This document shows positions 8,514 to 19,125 of a stretch of 64,000 bases of DNA, in pieces (position 1 is the first letter of the stretch; each line of letters begins with the position of its first letter). The stretch spans positions 20,181,491 through 20,245,490 of the forward strand of contig CM043942.1 of NCBI GenBank assembly GCA_014529385.2, read 5' to 3'. The notes beneath the pieces are model-generated. The model did not search any database, had not been told where the DNA came from, and was given only the letters and a program-made list of their open reading frames with translations. This DNA comes from Adiantum capillus-veneris (taxonomy: Eukaryota > Streptophyta > Polypodiopsida > Polypodiales > Pteridaceae). Made by a program: the position numbers and the translations under genes.

Positions 8514-10439
8514 TGAGAGGCGGAAGTGAAAAAAATAGACCCGGTGGCCTCTACACCAAGACTATGCACAATGGCCTCATCATGGGGAATACACAATAGG
8601 GGCACCACCTAGCAAGATATACGGCTAGGACGCATACATATACACAATGAAGCATGCATGGAAAACAATTTCAAGATCCACGCCCAAATGTGGAATGGGG
8701 TGGTCGGAGAATAAGGTGAGAGGAGTGGTGAGTGAGTGAGAATGGGCTCGCTACGCGTGCATGTAGTAAGGAAGATAACGAGGTCAGGGATACATGCAAG
8801 TATGCTCACTTCTCATACAAAAGGTGGCGAATCCGCACACCTTAAGATGGAAGTAGCAAGATGATAGGAATATGAGAGGGAGAGAGAGTGTGTGTGTGTG
8901 GTGGCGAATCCGCACACCTTAACATAAGCAGATAAAAAAATGGCAAGGAACAAGCATATACCATACTCACAATGAGATGTATCCAAAGCGACACAAAGTA
9001 TGGCACCAAGATGGAGTGTGTTGATTGCTTGCAAAAGATGAATACAATAGGTAGCGTATGGCAGGAAAATGAGAAGGGAAACACAAGATCGTAGGAGGCA
9101 TAATGGAGACATGGGAAGTTGATGCGAGGAATAATCATGAGTGTGTCCACCCATCTTCTTCTTCAAATTGTGCCTTCAACCCTTAATTACAAGTGGTGTG
9201 GAGGTGTGGTGCTCATCTTTTGTGCATGGTGATGGTATGAAGATGGTGTTGTGATTATGTGATTAGGGTTCATGCTACAAGCATGTAGCACAAGAGTGTG
9301 TATGGATAGGTGTGTGTGTGTGTGTGTTCTCCCCCCAAGTGAGCTCTCATGGCCTCCTTATATAGGGAAGGAGGGAAGGATTTAGCAATATTTCTATTTG
9401 AGGTGAGTGTCCCACTTTGGTGACTAGGAAAATGGGGTGCATGTGACTGTGGCTCCCATCTTGTCTCCTCATTATTTAAAATACCAGAGTCAATAGAGAG
9501 AGAAAAAGAGAGAATGTGGATAGGATGTAGAGGATAGGAAATATTTACAATAGTCTAGCTTTGGATAGACATAAGCTTATTAGGGAGAGAAGAGAGAGGT
9601 AAGAAAATTATAAGAGAGGTTGTCGAAGGTGGATATTTGTTGATGAGGATGGATCCTCCAAAAATGGTGATAGAATTACTCTAGACTAGCCAAGACCTCA
9701 TTAAAAGAGCCTTGTCTCTTGTAATCATGCTTGAAGACTTGTAGAACCATAGCCATTCTAGAAGGAAGAAAAGTGGGATGGCCTGTGTCACCATTACACG
9801 AGAAAACTGGGGTCCACTACAAAAATCATATCTCCGTGTTCATAACTCCAAAAATTCTGAAAAAATTTGAGCTAAAAGTTGAGATCACGAGCTACATCTT
9901 TTATGTTGAACGCTCCTTCAGGTTCGGGGTTCTTCTTTACTTAAAAAATTCAGCCAAATAATGTATTATTTGTGGCTGCAAAAGTCTTTTGGTGGTCCCC
10001 TTTGAGTGGACTTCTCTCTTGCCTTCAAGTGTAAGCTCCTTCATGTGTATGAAAACATGACCTAGAGTGTTGAAAAGATTGGCAATCATCTAGATGGAGG
10101 TATTATTGAAATTTGAAAGTGGGGTTGAGGTTTGAAAATGAAAACTAGTGAAAAAAATATTTGGTAGAGTGGAATAATATATATACATGAAAAAAATATA
10201 TTAGAAAATACTAAAAATATATATATTTAATATTTAAGGTCAAAAGAGAGATCAACAAAGAAAGCTTACTTATTATGCTACATCGTGATTGATTAGCATA
10301 AGTATTATTTATTTAATAAAGGCTAAAACGTTAGTGAAAAAGGGAAGAAAAAATCTAAAGTAACTTATATAATAGGAAATATTTTTGGTAAAAGAGGAAA
10401 AAAAATGGGGGGTTCCCATGCATGGAAAAGCATGCCTCA
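8514..10439 (-). repeat. 3' LTR of the gag-protease Gypsy element
   Basis: 1926 bp, TG...CA ends. It aligns over its length with 14004-15926, with roughly a dozen small differences by eye (for example a (GT)n length change, gcggaa/gcgaaa near the start, and small indels around 9100-9230). Short frames inside are duplicated in the other LTR and are not genes. Confidence 0.9.
9357..9366 (-). promoter_or_regulatory. TATA box in the Gypsy 3' LTR
   Basis: CTATATAAGG on the minus strand in an otherwise GC-richer stretch; the same site is present in the 5' LTR at 14844-14853. Placement suits an LTR promoter reading into gag. Confidence 0.5.
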
Positions 10440-12124
10440 TTAGCCCTCCCCCTAAGTCTAGAGGTATTCATGCCTCTAGCTGTGTACTTGAGCATGTTGA
10501 AATAGAGTGGGATTTCTCCTTGGTTGGCTGGTAGATCTAGGGAATAATGGATCCCTTGGAAGCATGAGGCTCCCCAACGTTTTTTCCGGTGTCCACCTGG
10601 GTCCCACACTAAGCGTAAATCCATTGTATGCAATAATGCCTTCTTCAGAAGATCACACTTATAATGATTCTTGAGTCCACAAGCTGCACAAGAATTAACT
10701 CTTACATAAGTGATAGAAGGTATGGAAAGAACTTGATCAATCCTTGAAAGTATTCCAAAGCGGCACCATGCATGGCTTCCTCGTCCAGACACATAGCCTA
10801 AAGGGAGCAAGAAACCATAATCCTCATATCTTGCTTGTTGTCCTTCTTCATGCCAAATTGATAGAGAGTTGTTGCCCACATGGATAGATTGCATGGTTGA
10901 TGCCTGTTGCACAAAAGAGCCCACCATGTACAAAAGATAAACTGCAAACCACATTTTGAAAAATGACTCCATGTTACCACTGGTATGCAAAACCATTCTT
11001 CCTTGATTGGTGTGTCCTAGATTGATTCCACTGGTTGTTGATGTCAATCCTTCCACTCTTGTCACAACCCAACTTAAAGAGCTTCCCAAATTAATGTTAC
11101 ACACAATGTTTACAGTTAGAAAGGAAAACCTAAAGTGCCAGTAGACCTCAATTGCATTTCTCTGCATGAGTCTTTCACCAATCGCGTGCCATAGGGGTAG
11201 TTGAAGTGTCTTCACCACTTTCACATGTGGTTGCAAATTTGAAGGGTCCACCTTGTTGTGGTTGAATGTGAGGCCCATTACCTCAATGGAGCTATCACTT
11301 CCTTCACTCCCTGTTGACTCCTCCTCTGAAGTGGTTGAAGATTCACCACTAGAAAACTCATCCTCGGAGGTTTCTAGATCCATGTCGCGTTGTTGACCTA
11401 TCTTCATGTCGTAAAGTATTGGCCTCCCTTTTGCATCCTTCATCTGGATTATGCCGGTGTCCCAGTCCTGCTTAGCTCTCATAGCCATAAGCCAAGGCAT
11501 CCCCAGAATGATAGGATAGCCCTCCCCTTTGTGTGGCATGACAAAGATGTCCACATCTACCTCGGTGTTGAATGCCTTTATCCTAACTACATTTATGACA
11601 CCAATACATTGAACTTTTAAATTATTTTCCATTTTGGCTCGGCATGGTGCCGGCCGACTCACCTCTAAACCCAAACGGTGCATCATTTTTTCACTCATGA
11701 CGCATATTTGTGCGCCACCATCGATGTAGATATTGGAGATGTGTTGCCCTTTGATGTAAGCATCCATCACTGGTAGTATGTCGTCTAGATTCCTCCCAGA
11801 GATAGCCCTAGCTATCTTTGGCTTTGGTCGTCTAGTGCTAACCATCTTTGTCCATTGTCTCCTCACCCTAGGTGCTAGGTGAAGTAACTGGGGCCAGGTG
11901 ATTTTTGGGCCCTGCACAGAAACATCTTGAACCAAATCATATGGTTTAGAACATTCACCCAAAGAGAAATCTACAATGTCAATTTTACGTCGTGACTTGG
12001 ACGGCTTTTTGCTAGATTCCCCTTTATTCTTCATCTTTTCTTCCTTTTGAGAAGATTCACCATGCCTAGCGCGTTTTACCCCAATGGCATCTACTCCTTT
12101 AACCTTGGTCTTATCCTCCTCCAC
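10355..12124 (-). CDS. Protease (retropepsin) part of the gag-protease polyprotein, running to the 3' LTR
   Basis: A 589-codon frame in phase with gag upstream; only two TAA codons (12362-12364, 12227-12229) separate them. Residues 1-70 are a Lys/Ser-rich linker. The aspartic protease core spans about 110-230: ISNIYIDGGAQICVMSEKMM gives the catalytic Asp (DGGA, where DSGA/DTGA is usual), and GEGYPIILGMPWLMAM is the conserved ILG-PWL block. An acidic serine stretch (SEDEFSSGESSTTSEEE) follows near 255. After about residue 310 similarity to the related element at 48 kb stops where RT should begin; the remaining frame to 10355 is probably not a real domain. Confidence 0.7.
   Translation of the reverse strand: MEEDKTKVKGVDAIGVKRARHGESSQKEEKMKNKGESSKKPSKSRRKIDIVDFSLGECSKPYDLVQDVSVQGPKITWPQLLHLAPRVRRQWTKMVSTRRPKPKIARAISGRNLDDILPVMDAYIKGQHISNIYIDGGAQICVMSEKMMHRLGLEVSRPAPCRAKMENNLKVQCIGVINVVRIKAFNTEVDVDIFVMPHKGEGYPIILGMPWLMAMRAKQDWDTGIIQMKDAKGRPILYDMKIGQQRDMDLETSEDEFSSGESSTTSEEESTGSEGSDSSIEVMGLTFNHNKVDPSNLQPHVKVVKTLQLPLWHAIGERLMQRNAIEVYWHFRFSFLTVNIVCNINLGSSLSWVVTRVEGLTSTTSGINLGHTNQGRMVLHTSGNMESFFKMWFAVYLLYMVGSFVQQASTMQSIHVGNNSLSIWHEEGQQARYEDYGFLLPLGYVSGRGSHAWCRFGILSRIDQVLSIPSITYVRVNSCAACGLKNHYKCDLLKKALLHTMDLRLVWDPGGHRKKRWGASCFQGIHYSLDLPANQGEIPLYFNMLKYTARGMNTSRLRGRANEACFSMHGNPPFFFLFYQKYFLLYKLL
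10440..10456 (-). other. Polypurine tract of the gag-protease Gypsy element
   Basis: On the minus strand TTAGGGGGAGGGCTAA sits directly before the LTR start TGAGGCATG. The element at 42.9-54.3 kb has almost the same tract (AGGGGAGGGCTAA) before its 3' LTR. Confidence 0.75.
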
Positions 12125-12361
12125 TTTCTCCTTTCCCTTACCTTCAAGACTGATGACGCTTACTATTTGATTGCCAACTGGTGGTGGGGGTAAGGGTGGA
12201 ATGAGAAGTTGTGGTGGTGGTTGTGGTTAAATCGGTGGTTGTAAGATTTGCACGGGTGGTGCTTGTCGTGGTGCCCTCGGTGGTGGTGGTCTTGCTCTTG
12301 GTGGTGAAACCTGGTTTTGCCTGGCTCCTCTGTTGAAATTTTGCCTCCTTGGGTGTGGACA

Positions 12362-13147
12362 TTAGTACATGCCATGACCATCCTCCCCACAATTGTAGCA
12401 GTGGTATTCTTGGTTTTGCCTTCGTTGTTCTCTCCCTTGCTCTTGGTTGCGATTGTGTGCATGCCCTTGCTGTATCAAATGGATTGAGAGATTCTCAAGT
12501 TGATTGGTGATTCGATTGAGCAGGTCTTGCTGATCTTCAATTGGTTCTTGTGGTTGAATCCTCTGGGCGGCTGTTGTAGGTGGTGCTAGAGGTGGTCGGG
12601 TCCTAACGGCTTCCTCTCCATCGATATTGCTGGCTTGTAGGCGCAACTTCTTGTCTTTAAGGCGGGCCACTTCAACTGCTAGCTCATACGTAGCAGGAAA
12701 CCTTTCCTTCACCTTCTCTTTAAGAGTTGGCCATAACCCAGCCACAAACCGATCCTTCTTTAGGAAATTAGGTGCCCCCTCATCCTCTCTTAGCGATGCA
12801 ACCCATCGCCCCCATAAATCTACAAACTTTGACTCATATGATGCGTATTCCAGCATACTGCCCTGCTTCAACTCTGTCAACAATTTCCATAGCTTCTCTG
12901 ATGTTGTGCCCTCTCGAAAACGCTTGAAAAAGGCTGCCCTTAATAAGTCCCACCGTTCCTTGGTTTCTTGTGCCAAGGCATTGTACCATGATCTTGCCTC
13001 CACCTTCATTAGAAGTGGGAAGATGCGCAAGCGCGAAGCATCATCATCTCTTCCAGAGATGACACATGCTATTTCCAAGTTGTCTAGAAAGTCTGCAGCA
13101 TCCTCGCCCACCTTACCAGTAAAGGTTGGAAATGCTACACTTGCCAT
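12362..13147 (-). CDS. Gypsy-type Gag with a stop codon inside the zinc knuckle
   Basis: Start at MASVAFPTFTGKVGEDAADF, chosen because it opens the conserved region; the longer frame begins at 13177. About 262 residues. The retrotransposon-gag domain spans 5-150 (FLDNLEIACVISGRDDD, EARSWYNALAQETKERWDLL, SMLEYASYESKFVDLWGRWV, FVAGLWPTLKEKVKERFPAT). A Gln-rich linker precedes CYNCGEDGHGMY, which then meets TAA immediately before the last Cys (TGT) of the CX2CX4HX4C knuckle; the related element at 47.4 kb reads CWNCGESRHGMYNC. The frame resumes without a shift into the protease. Either a decayed codon or an unusual readthrough point; decay is more likely. Confidence 0.8.
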   Translation of the reverse strand: MASVAFPTFTGKVGEDAADFLDNLEIACVISGRDDDASRLRIFPLLMKVEARSWYNALAQETKERWDLLRAAFFKRFREGTTSEKLWKLLTELKQGSMLEYASYESKFVDLWGRWVASLREDEGAPNFLKKDRFVAGLWPTLKEKVKERFPATYELAVEVARLKDKKLRLQASNIDGEEAVRTRPPLAPPTTAAQRIQPQEPIEDQQDLLNRITNQLENLSIHLIQQGHAHNRNQEQGREQRRQNQEYHCYNCGEDGHGMY

Positions 13148-13984
13148 GATTACTGAGAGAGAGCTAGAACGACACACTTCTTAACTTGCAAAATTTTTTC
13201 TTCTTTACAAGGAGGCGTCTATACCCTATTATACTAGGACATAGATTAAAACTTCAAACGGTACATTGCCTTCTACCAAAGGTAAGAAAAATGGCTGATC
13301 TGATGACAGAACCTCAAAAGACCGCTCCCCACCCGGCATGGTGTCAATTACGTGCTGGTAGTGAATCTTCAAGTCCAATATTACCTTGATTGAGCGTACA
13401 CGTGTTGGTAGGTGTGATCTGTCTTGAGGTAGGTTGTACTGATTCATGTGAAGCTTAGAGGTGCTTAGTCACTGTCCAAGCTTGTAGGAGAGGGTGGTGT
13501 TCTTTCCTGAAACAAACTGAGTAGATCCCTAGTTTCTCTAGTGAGAGTGTGAGCCAATGCTTCTGTTATCTGTGCTGCAGCATCAGGTGCGACTTGAAAA
13601 CTGACTATGATAATTACCTCGGTGACTTGAGTTACCCGATTCTCAAAGTAGAATAGTGTTGATTCTCTATTGTGCAGAGCTCCTTCCATTTTGTTGTTGT
13701 TGGTTGGTTGTAGGTTGCGGACATGGTTTCCACCTTCTCCTTCTTCTTCTTGGCATTTGGCCTATGTATATCCACTGGGTTTGGTGCGTTGGTTGACTCT
13801 CCCACTTCAAATCGATTACCGTTACGCCTGGCACTCATGCTTCGATGGAGATGCGGAGTTCGTCTACTTGTGCTTGGAGCTCTTCTTCTTCTGTCGTCCA
13901 GTTAGAAAATCCTTCATACTCATTCATCCATTCACAATAGTTTAGGGTTTTCAGTCTTGTAAACTGAAGAGTTTCAAGAGCCCT
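13148..13984 (-). other. Leader of the gag-protease Gypsy element
   Basis: About 840 bp between primer-binding site and gag. Only short frames, none recognised. It is long for a leader and may carry packaging signals; that is inference. Confidence 0.5.
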
Positions 13985-14003
13985 CCTCAGTGGGGGCACC
14001 AAA
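13985..14003 (-). other. Probable primer-binding site of the gag-protease Gypsy element
   Basis: On the minus strand TTTGGTGCCCCCACTGAGG directly follows the LTR end CTCTCA. Position is right for the primer site; I cannot name the tRNA. The related element at 45.8 kb has TGGTGCCCCAAAATT in the same place. Confidence 0.55.
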
Positions 14004-15926
14004 TGAGAGGCGAAAGTGAAAAAAATAGACCCGGTGGCCTCTACACCAAGACTATGCACAATGGCCTCATCATGGGGAATACACAATAGGGGCACCACCT
14101 AGCAAGATATACGGCTAGGACGCATACATATACACAATGAAGCATGCATGGAAAACAATTTCAAGATCCACGCCCAAATGTGGAATGGGGTGGTCGGAGA
14201 ATAAGGTGAGAGGAGTGGTGAGTGAGTGAGAATGGGCTCGCTACGCGTGCATGTAGTAAGGAAGATAACGAGGTCAGGGATACATGCAAGTATGCTCACT
14301 TCTCATACAAAAGGTGGCGAATCCGCACACCTTAAGATGGAAGTAGCAAGATGATAGGAATATGAGAGGGAGAGAGAGAGTGTGTGTGTGGTGGCGAATC
14401 CGCACACCTTAACATAAGCAGATAAAAAAATGGCAAGGAACAAGCATATACCATACTCACAATGAGATGTATCCAAAGCGACACAAAGTATGGCACCAAG
14501 ATGGAGTGTGTTGATTGCTTGCAAAAGATGAATACAATAGGTAGCGTATGGCAGGAAAATGAGAAGGGAACAAGATCGTAGGAGGCATAATGGAGAGATG
14601 GGAGTTGATGGCGAGGAATATCATGAGTGTGTCCACCCTTCTTCTTCTTCAAATTGTGCCTTCAACCCTTAATTACAAGTGGTGTGGAGGTGTGGTGCTC
14701 ATCTTTTGTGCATGGTGATGGTGATGATGATGGTGTTGTGATTATGTGATTAGGGTTCATGCTACAAGCATGTAGCACAAGAGTGTGTATGGATAGGTGT
14801 GTGTGTGTGTGTGTTCTCCCCCCAAGTGAGCTCTCATGGCCTCCTTATATAGGGAAGGAGGGAAGGATTTAGCAATATTTCTATTTGAGGTGAGTGTCCC
14901 ACTTTGGTGACTAGGAAAATGGGGTGCATGTGGCTGTGGCTCCCATCTTGTCTCCTCATTATTTAAAATACCAGAGTCAATAGAGAGAGAAAAAGAGAGA
15001 ATGTGGATAGGATGTAGAGGATAGGAAATATTTACAATAGTCTAGCTTTGGATAGACATAAGCTTATTAGGGAGAGAAGAGAGAGGTAAGAAAATTATAA
15101 GAGAGGTTGTCGAAGGTGGATATTTGTTGATGAGGATGGATCCTCCAAAAATGGTGATAGAATTACTCTAGACTAGCCAAGACCTCATTAAAAGAGCCTT
15201 GTCTCTTGTAATCATGCTTGAAGACTTGTAGAACCATAGCCATTCTAGAAGGAAGAAAAGTGGGATGGCCTGTGTCACCATTACACGAGAAAACTGGGGT
15301 CCACTACAAAAATCATATCTCCGTGTTCATAACTCCAAAAATTCTGAAAAACTTTGAGCTAAAAGTTGAGATCACGAGCTACATCTTTTATGTTGAACGC
15401 TCCTTCAGGTTCGGGGTTCTTCTTTACTTAAAAAATTCAGCCAAATAATGTATTATTTGTGGCTGCAAAAGTCTTTTGGTGGTCCCCTTTGAGTGGACTT
15501 CTCTCTTGCCTTCAAGTGTAAGCTCCTTCATGTGTATGAAAACATGACCTAGAGTGTTGAAAAGATTGGCAATCATCTAGATGGAGGTATTATTGAAATT
15601 TGAAAGTGGGGTTGAGGTTTGAAAATGAAAACTAGTGAAAAAAATATTTGGTAGAGTGGAATAATATATATACATGAAAAAAATATATTAGAAAATACTA
15701 AAAATATATATATTTAATATTTAAGGTCAAAAGAGAGATCAACAAAGAAAGCTTACTTATTATGCTACATCGTGATTGATTAGCATAAGTATTATTTATT
15801 TAATAAAGGCTAAAACGTTAGTGAAAAAGGGAAGAAAAAATCTAAAGTAACTTATATAATAGGAAATATTTTTGGTAAAAGAGAAAAAAAAATGGGGGGT
15901 TCCCATGCATGGAAAAGCATGCCTCA
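14004..15926 (-). repeat. 5' LTR of the gag-protease Gypsy element
   Basis: 1923 bp, partner of 8514-10439. TATA box CTATATAAGG on the minus strand at 14844-14853. Confidence 0.9.
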
Positions 15927-16048
15927 ATGACGCAATAGGTTGATAAACAATCATCATCGTTTCATTGATTTGTGTTTACATTTATAGCTTCCAGCACCAT
16001 TTTGGTGCCTTGTTCCTCATAATTAATAACATATTATTACTTTCAATA
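15927..16048 (-). repeat. 5' LTR of the Copia element, outer part
   Basis: Continues the Copia LTR after the Gypsy insertion; it matches about 6795-6917 (gcaataggttgata...attactttcaa). Its last bases read TA instead of CA. GCATC follows at 16049-16053, identical to 6646-6650. Confidence 0.85.
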
Positions 16049-16053
16049 GCATC

Positions 16054-16393
16054 TACGGCCTCCACCCCCTAACCCCGCCCCACTCTCTCTCTCTCTCAAT
16101 TGGTGTGTAGTAATATCTCTACAGATTCAACACCTCCAAGTTTCTCCAACCGCAACTGTTGTGTGTGTGTGTGTGTGTTATGAACTCACTCGGCCAAAGT
16201 GGGAATATCAAAGGAGGGAACAATGAGAAGCAAGATCAGAGAATGGCTGTAATATATTCAGGAGGAGCAAAATGGGACGGGCATGAAGCAGGACCATGTG
16301 CAGTGCAAGCAGAGAAGTTGGTGGGTTGACCATGATCAAATAGGCATAGGGACTTCCACAATCAAAAGACGTGGTCTTGATCATGGTGCGCGC
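16054..16393. other. No gene seen
   Basis: Contains a (CT) run at 16081-16097 and a (GT) run at 16158-16178. No coding signal recognised. Confidence 0.6.
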
Positions 16394-16394
16394 G

Positions 16395-16428
<34 letters not shown>

Positions 16429-16433
16429 CACAC

Positions 16434-16516
<83 letters not shown>
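16394..16516. repeat. (AC)n followed by (GA)n microsatellite
   Basis: About 40 bp of AC repeat runs straight into about 80 bp of GA repeat. Frames across it are low-complexity artefacts. Confidence 0.95.
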
Positions 16517-16518
<2 letters not shown>

Positions 16519-16761
16519 CCCTTCCTTGATAAAGGCTGCAAGCCTATGGCACTGGTGGGCATCGCAGAGGGCGACGATAATGGGATGTTTCTAGTGATAA
16601 GGTAGTACTACAACTCGTCGATGTCTTCACACAGTTTTCTTAGAGAACGACATAACGTATTGTGGCATGTGTGTGTTCTTGGCATGAGCCCTTATGTAAC
16701 CAACCCCTCTCATCTATAAGAAGGGCCACATCAAATAATAGAAGGGAAGATGCCTTTGGAG

Positions 16762-16764
<3 letters not shown>

Positions 16765-16810
<46 letters not shown>
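16765..16810. repeat. (TC)n microsatellite
   Basis: 46 bp of pure TC repeat, opposite in strand sense to the GA tract 250 bp to the left. Confidence 0.95.
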
Positions 16811-16812
<2 letters not shown>

Positions 16813-18797
16813 GTCCCTGTGAGACAGGCACATCACATTGGTGGAGTTGACGGGCATTTATTGATTTTCTTTGTTAGTTTTCCTAGGACTACTTGGGTGT
16901 GCTACATCTCAGATCACCATGGTGTTTGCTTATGATACAGGATAGCAGCTGTGGCCTTTCCCTTTGATCCCTACTATCACGGGAAGAGGATTTTACCACA
17001 AGAGCGATTGGCCAAGCTCCCGGCGCATTTATTCACAGGAAGATACAGAACCTCACCAAAGCATAAACTTCACCTTGCCTTGCCGAGTGCTCGATCGCTC
17101 CTTATATTAGCTTTGAAGGTTACATGCCAAGATGGTCTTATGCTAAGAACACAACTAGTGTCCTCCCACACTAGGTGTTTCGACACCTTCTGCGCACACA
17201 CACCACGCCCCCCCCCTTAGGGAGAAAACAATGGACATCTTTTTTACAATTTTGGGCTGAGAATGGACTTGACATGAAGGGATCAACTCTAACGCCTCAT
17301 ATGGGGGGAGTGATCATACAATGGCTTAATGTTTAGGGACTGACTTGGGGGCTAGACTTGACATCATGCCAACCTCATCAAGGCATGGAACTCATACATA
17401 TCACTTATGAAAACATCAAGTTGCTATCCCGATGTCATGGACAAGAAGAGGAACGACCAGGGACAAACGAAGAGATGCAATTTTTGCGACATGCATCCCT
17501 CTCCATAAGGGGCTCGATGAGTGTGAGTTGCCAATTATTTAAGCAAAGCTGGACACTAAAAACATTATGGGAACTTGAATACTAAGTGGTGAAAGCACAC
17601 GTCGTACCTGATGAGGCAAAGAAGAAGCTTAGGAAGCTTCATCATCAATAAAAAGTTGTAGAGAACCAAGGCTCAAGTCTTTGGAGATCATGTCTAGGAG
17701 ACGAGCTTGCGAGTGGAAGAACAAGCATGTCATAATGATCACATGGAAACTTCTTTCATGTTTATCATGTAACAAAATGACATTAATGGAGCACAAATGA
17801 TATTAAAGGAGCACCTGGCTTCCAGAAAACCCAAGACGTTCTTGAGAAATAGTGAGGCACTAATACCATGTTGTATGAAACAGCTATGAAAATCCAACCA
17901 CAGCAATAGTTGGTCTTGAAACTGATCGAGTTGATGAGTGGACATGCGAAACGCTTCTCCGGACTCTTTGGTGTTCCAATCCATAGTACCAATATATAGC
18001 TCATCTTTTCTTCTTTGCTTGAACCATTGGCAGCGACCCATTTGCTGCATAGGGAGCCAGAACCCAAGAAGCATGGCTCAGTCCCTTGAGGTGTTGTACG
18101 TGATGCAAGTGATGCCGTCTCAGAAACCAAACAAATCACACTTATTGGGTGAAGCTTGCAAGGGTGATCAAAAGTGACTCCAGCAGCACGATAAAATGTA
18201 AGGAAAACTAGCAAGAAATAGGGAGCTCATTGTAGATTCTTAGAGAAATGACCGAGGAGCCATCCTGTATTTTGGTGCAGACGATTGAGGATCAAGACAT
18301 GCTAATGGTGCAACTTGAAGGAGCTTATATTGTGAAAGAACAAGCTGCTACACTGGCAACACTGAAGATAGCAAGAAGGAGGATCTTTCTTCATGGGGCC
18401 TTCTAAAGAAACTTTTAGTCTTTTACCACTTGAAATCACCATATGGGATACCACATTCCCATGGTTTATCTCGCTAAATGCCAAATTCCCTTAAGTGGAT
18501 CTTTGTGGGACTAAAAAATTCCCAAGGGGAAATAGGTTTTTCCCTCTTGGGATTTATTTAGATCAATGTGGGAAAATATATGCAATTGGGAAAGTCTAAA
18601 TGGGTTAAATATTCCTGCATTCTCAAGTGGAAATTGAGAGTCCCCAAGGTTTTTCCCGGGGTGAATATTTGTCCCATGATGGAGAAAACTTTTTCCCATG
18701 AGGGAATCAACCCCATAAATGTAACATCCAACAAGAAGCTACTATCTTGGTTGATCCCCCACTCAACTAGGGGAGAGGAAACATTTGAATTGGGCTG
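16811..18797. other. No recognisable gene
   Basis: Several short frames on both strands, none matching a family I know. 18,480-18,720 repeats phrases with runs of CCC and GGG ('ttcccaaggggaa', 'tttttcccatgaggg'), which looks like decayed transposon sequence. C9 run at about 17,209-17,217. Confidence 0.5.
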
Positions 18798-19002
18798 CCT
18801 GGGATTGAGGACCTAGTTCTTCCATGGAGACGTTTCACAAGACTCATGCTAGATGGTATTTTTGTGGCTGAGCACTATGTCATTGACCATGGGGTGATTA
18901 ACCAACTGTTTGAGATCGATGTTTCCATTCCTCTGCAATGGGATGATATCATGACAGGTACAATTCAGATGCCTTCACATTGAGGCTGGGATGGGCTTTT
19001 TG
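18798..19002 (+). other. Unrecognised short open frame without ATG
   Basis: An open stretch of about 68 codons reads GLPGIEDLVLPWRRFTRLML, DGIFVAEHYVIDHGVINQLF then EIDVSIPLQWDDIMTG before a TGA. Composition is protein-like and the sequence ATGACAG|GTACAA near 18,957 could be a splice donor. I do not recognise the protein. It may be an exon of a relic gene or chance. Confidence 0.25.
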
Positions 19003-19091
19003 GTCAAGGTATGGTCCTGTTATTTCACCTAGAGACCGTGTTGTTCCCAGCATCCAACCAATGCAATGTACCCTAGGTTTACTATAACAAT

Positions 19092-19125
<34 letters not shown>

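Larger units (their letters stand above)
8514..15926 (-). mobile_element. Non-autonomous Gypsy-type element with gag and protease only
   Basis: 7413 bp, minus strand, inserted in the Copia 5' LTR. The 4-bp flank ATGA is present at 8510-8513 and 15927-15930. LTRs 8514-10439 and 14004-15926 begin TGAGG and end CTCTCA on the element strand and are nearly identical, so the insertion is young. The internal 3.6 kb holds leader, gag, protease and about 0.8 kb without recognisable coding; there is no RT, RNase H or integrase. Gag, the DGGA protease motif and the polypurine tract resemble the fuller element at 42.9-54.3 kb. Confidence 0.88.
6651..16048 (-). mobile_element. Gag-only Copia-type LTR retrotransposon, split by a nested Gypsy element
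   Basis: A minus-strand LTR element. Perfect 5-bp target duplications GCATC lie at 6646-6650 and 16049-16053. Parts in element order: 5' LTR (16048-15927 and 8513-8432, split by the insertion 8514-15926), primer-binding site, gag (8061-7069), polypurine tract, 3' LTR (6917-6651). Without the insert the element is about 2.0 kb. The internal region, about 1.5 kb, holds only gag: no protease, integrase or RT. This fits the class of non-autonomous LTR elements that keep only GAG (TR-GAG). Confidence 0.85.

Noticed and set aside
8609-9166. Minus-strand frames repeated at 14,099-14,652
   Set aside because: Both sets lie in the two LTRs of the Gypsy element; they are duplicated because the LTRs are, not because they are genes.
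12144-12462. Overlapping Thr/His-rich minus frames
   Set aside because: Off-frame readings of the Pro-rich linker between gag and protease.
16283-16594. Arg/Glu and Leu/Ser repeat proteins on both strands
   Set aside because: Pure translation of (AC)n and (GA)n microsatellites; the same applies to 20,026-20,512, 56,625-56,837 and 59,954-60,266.
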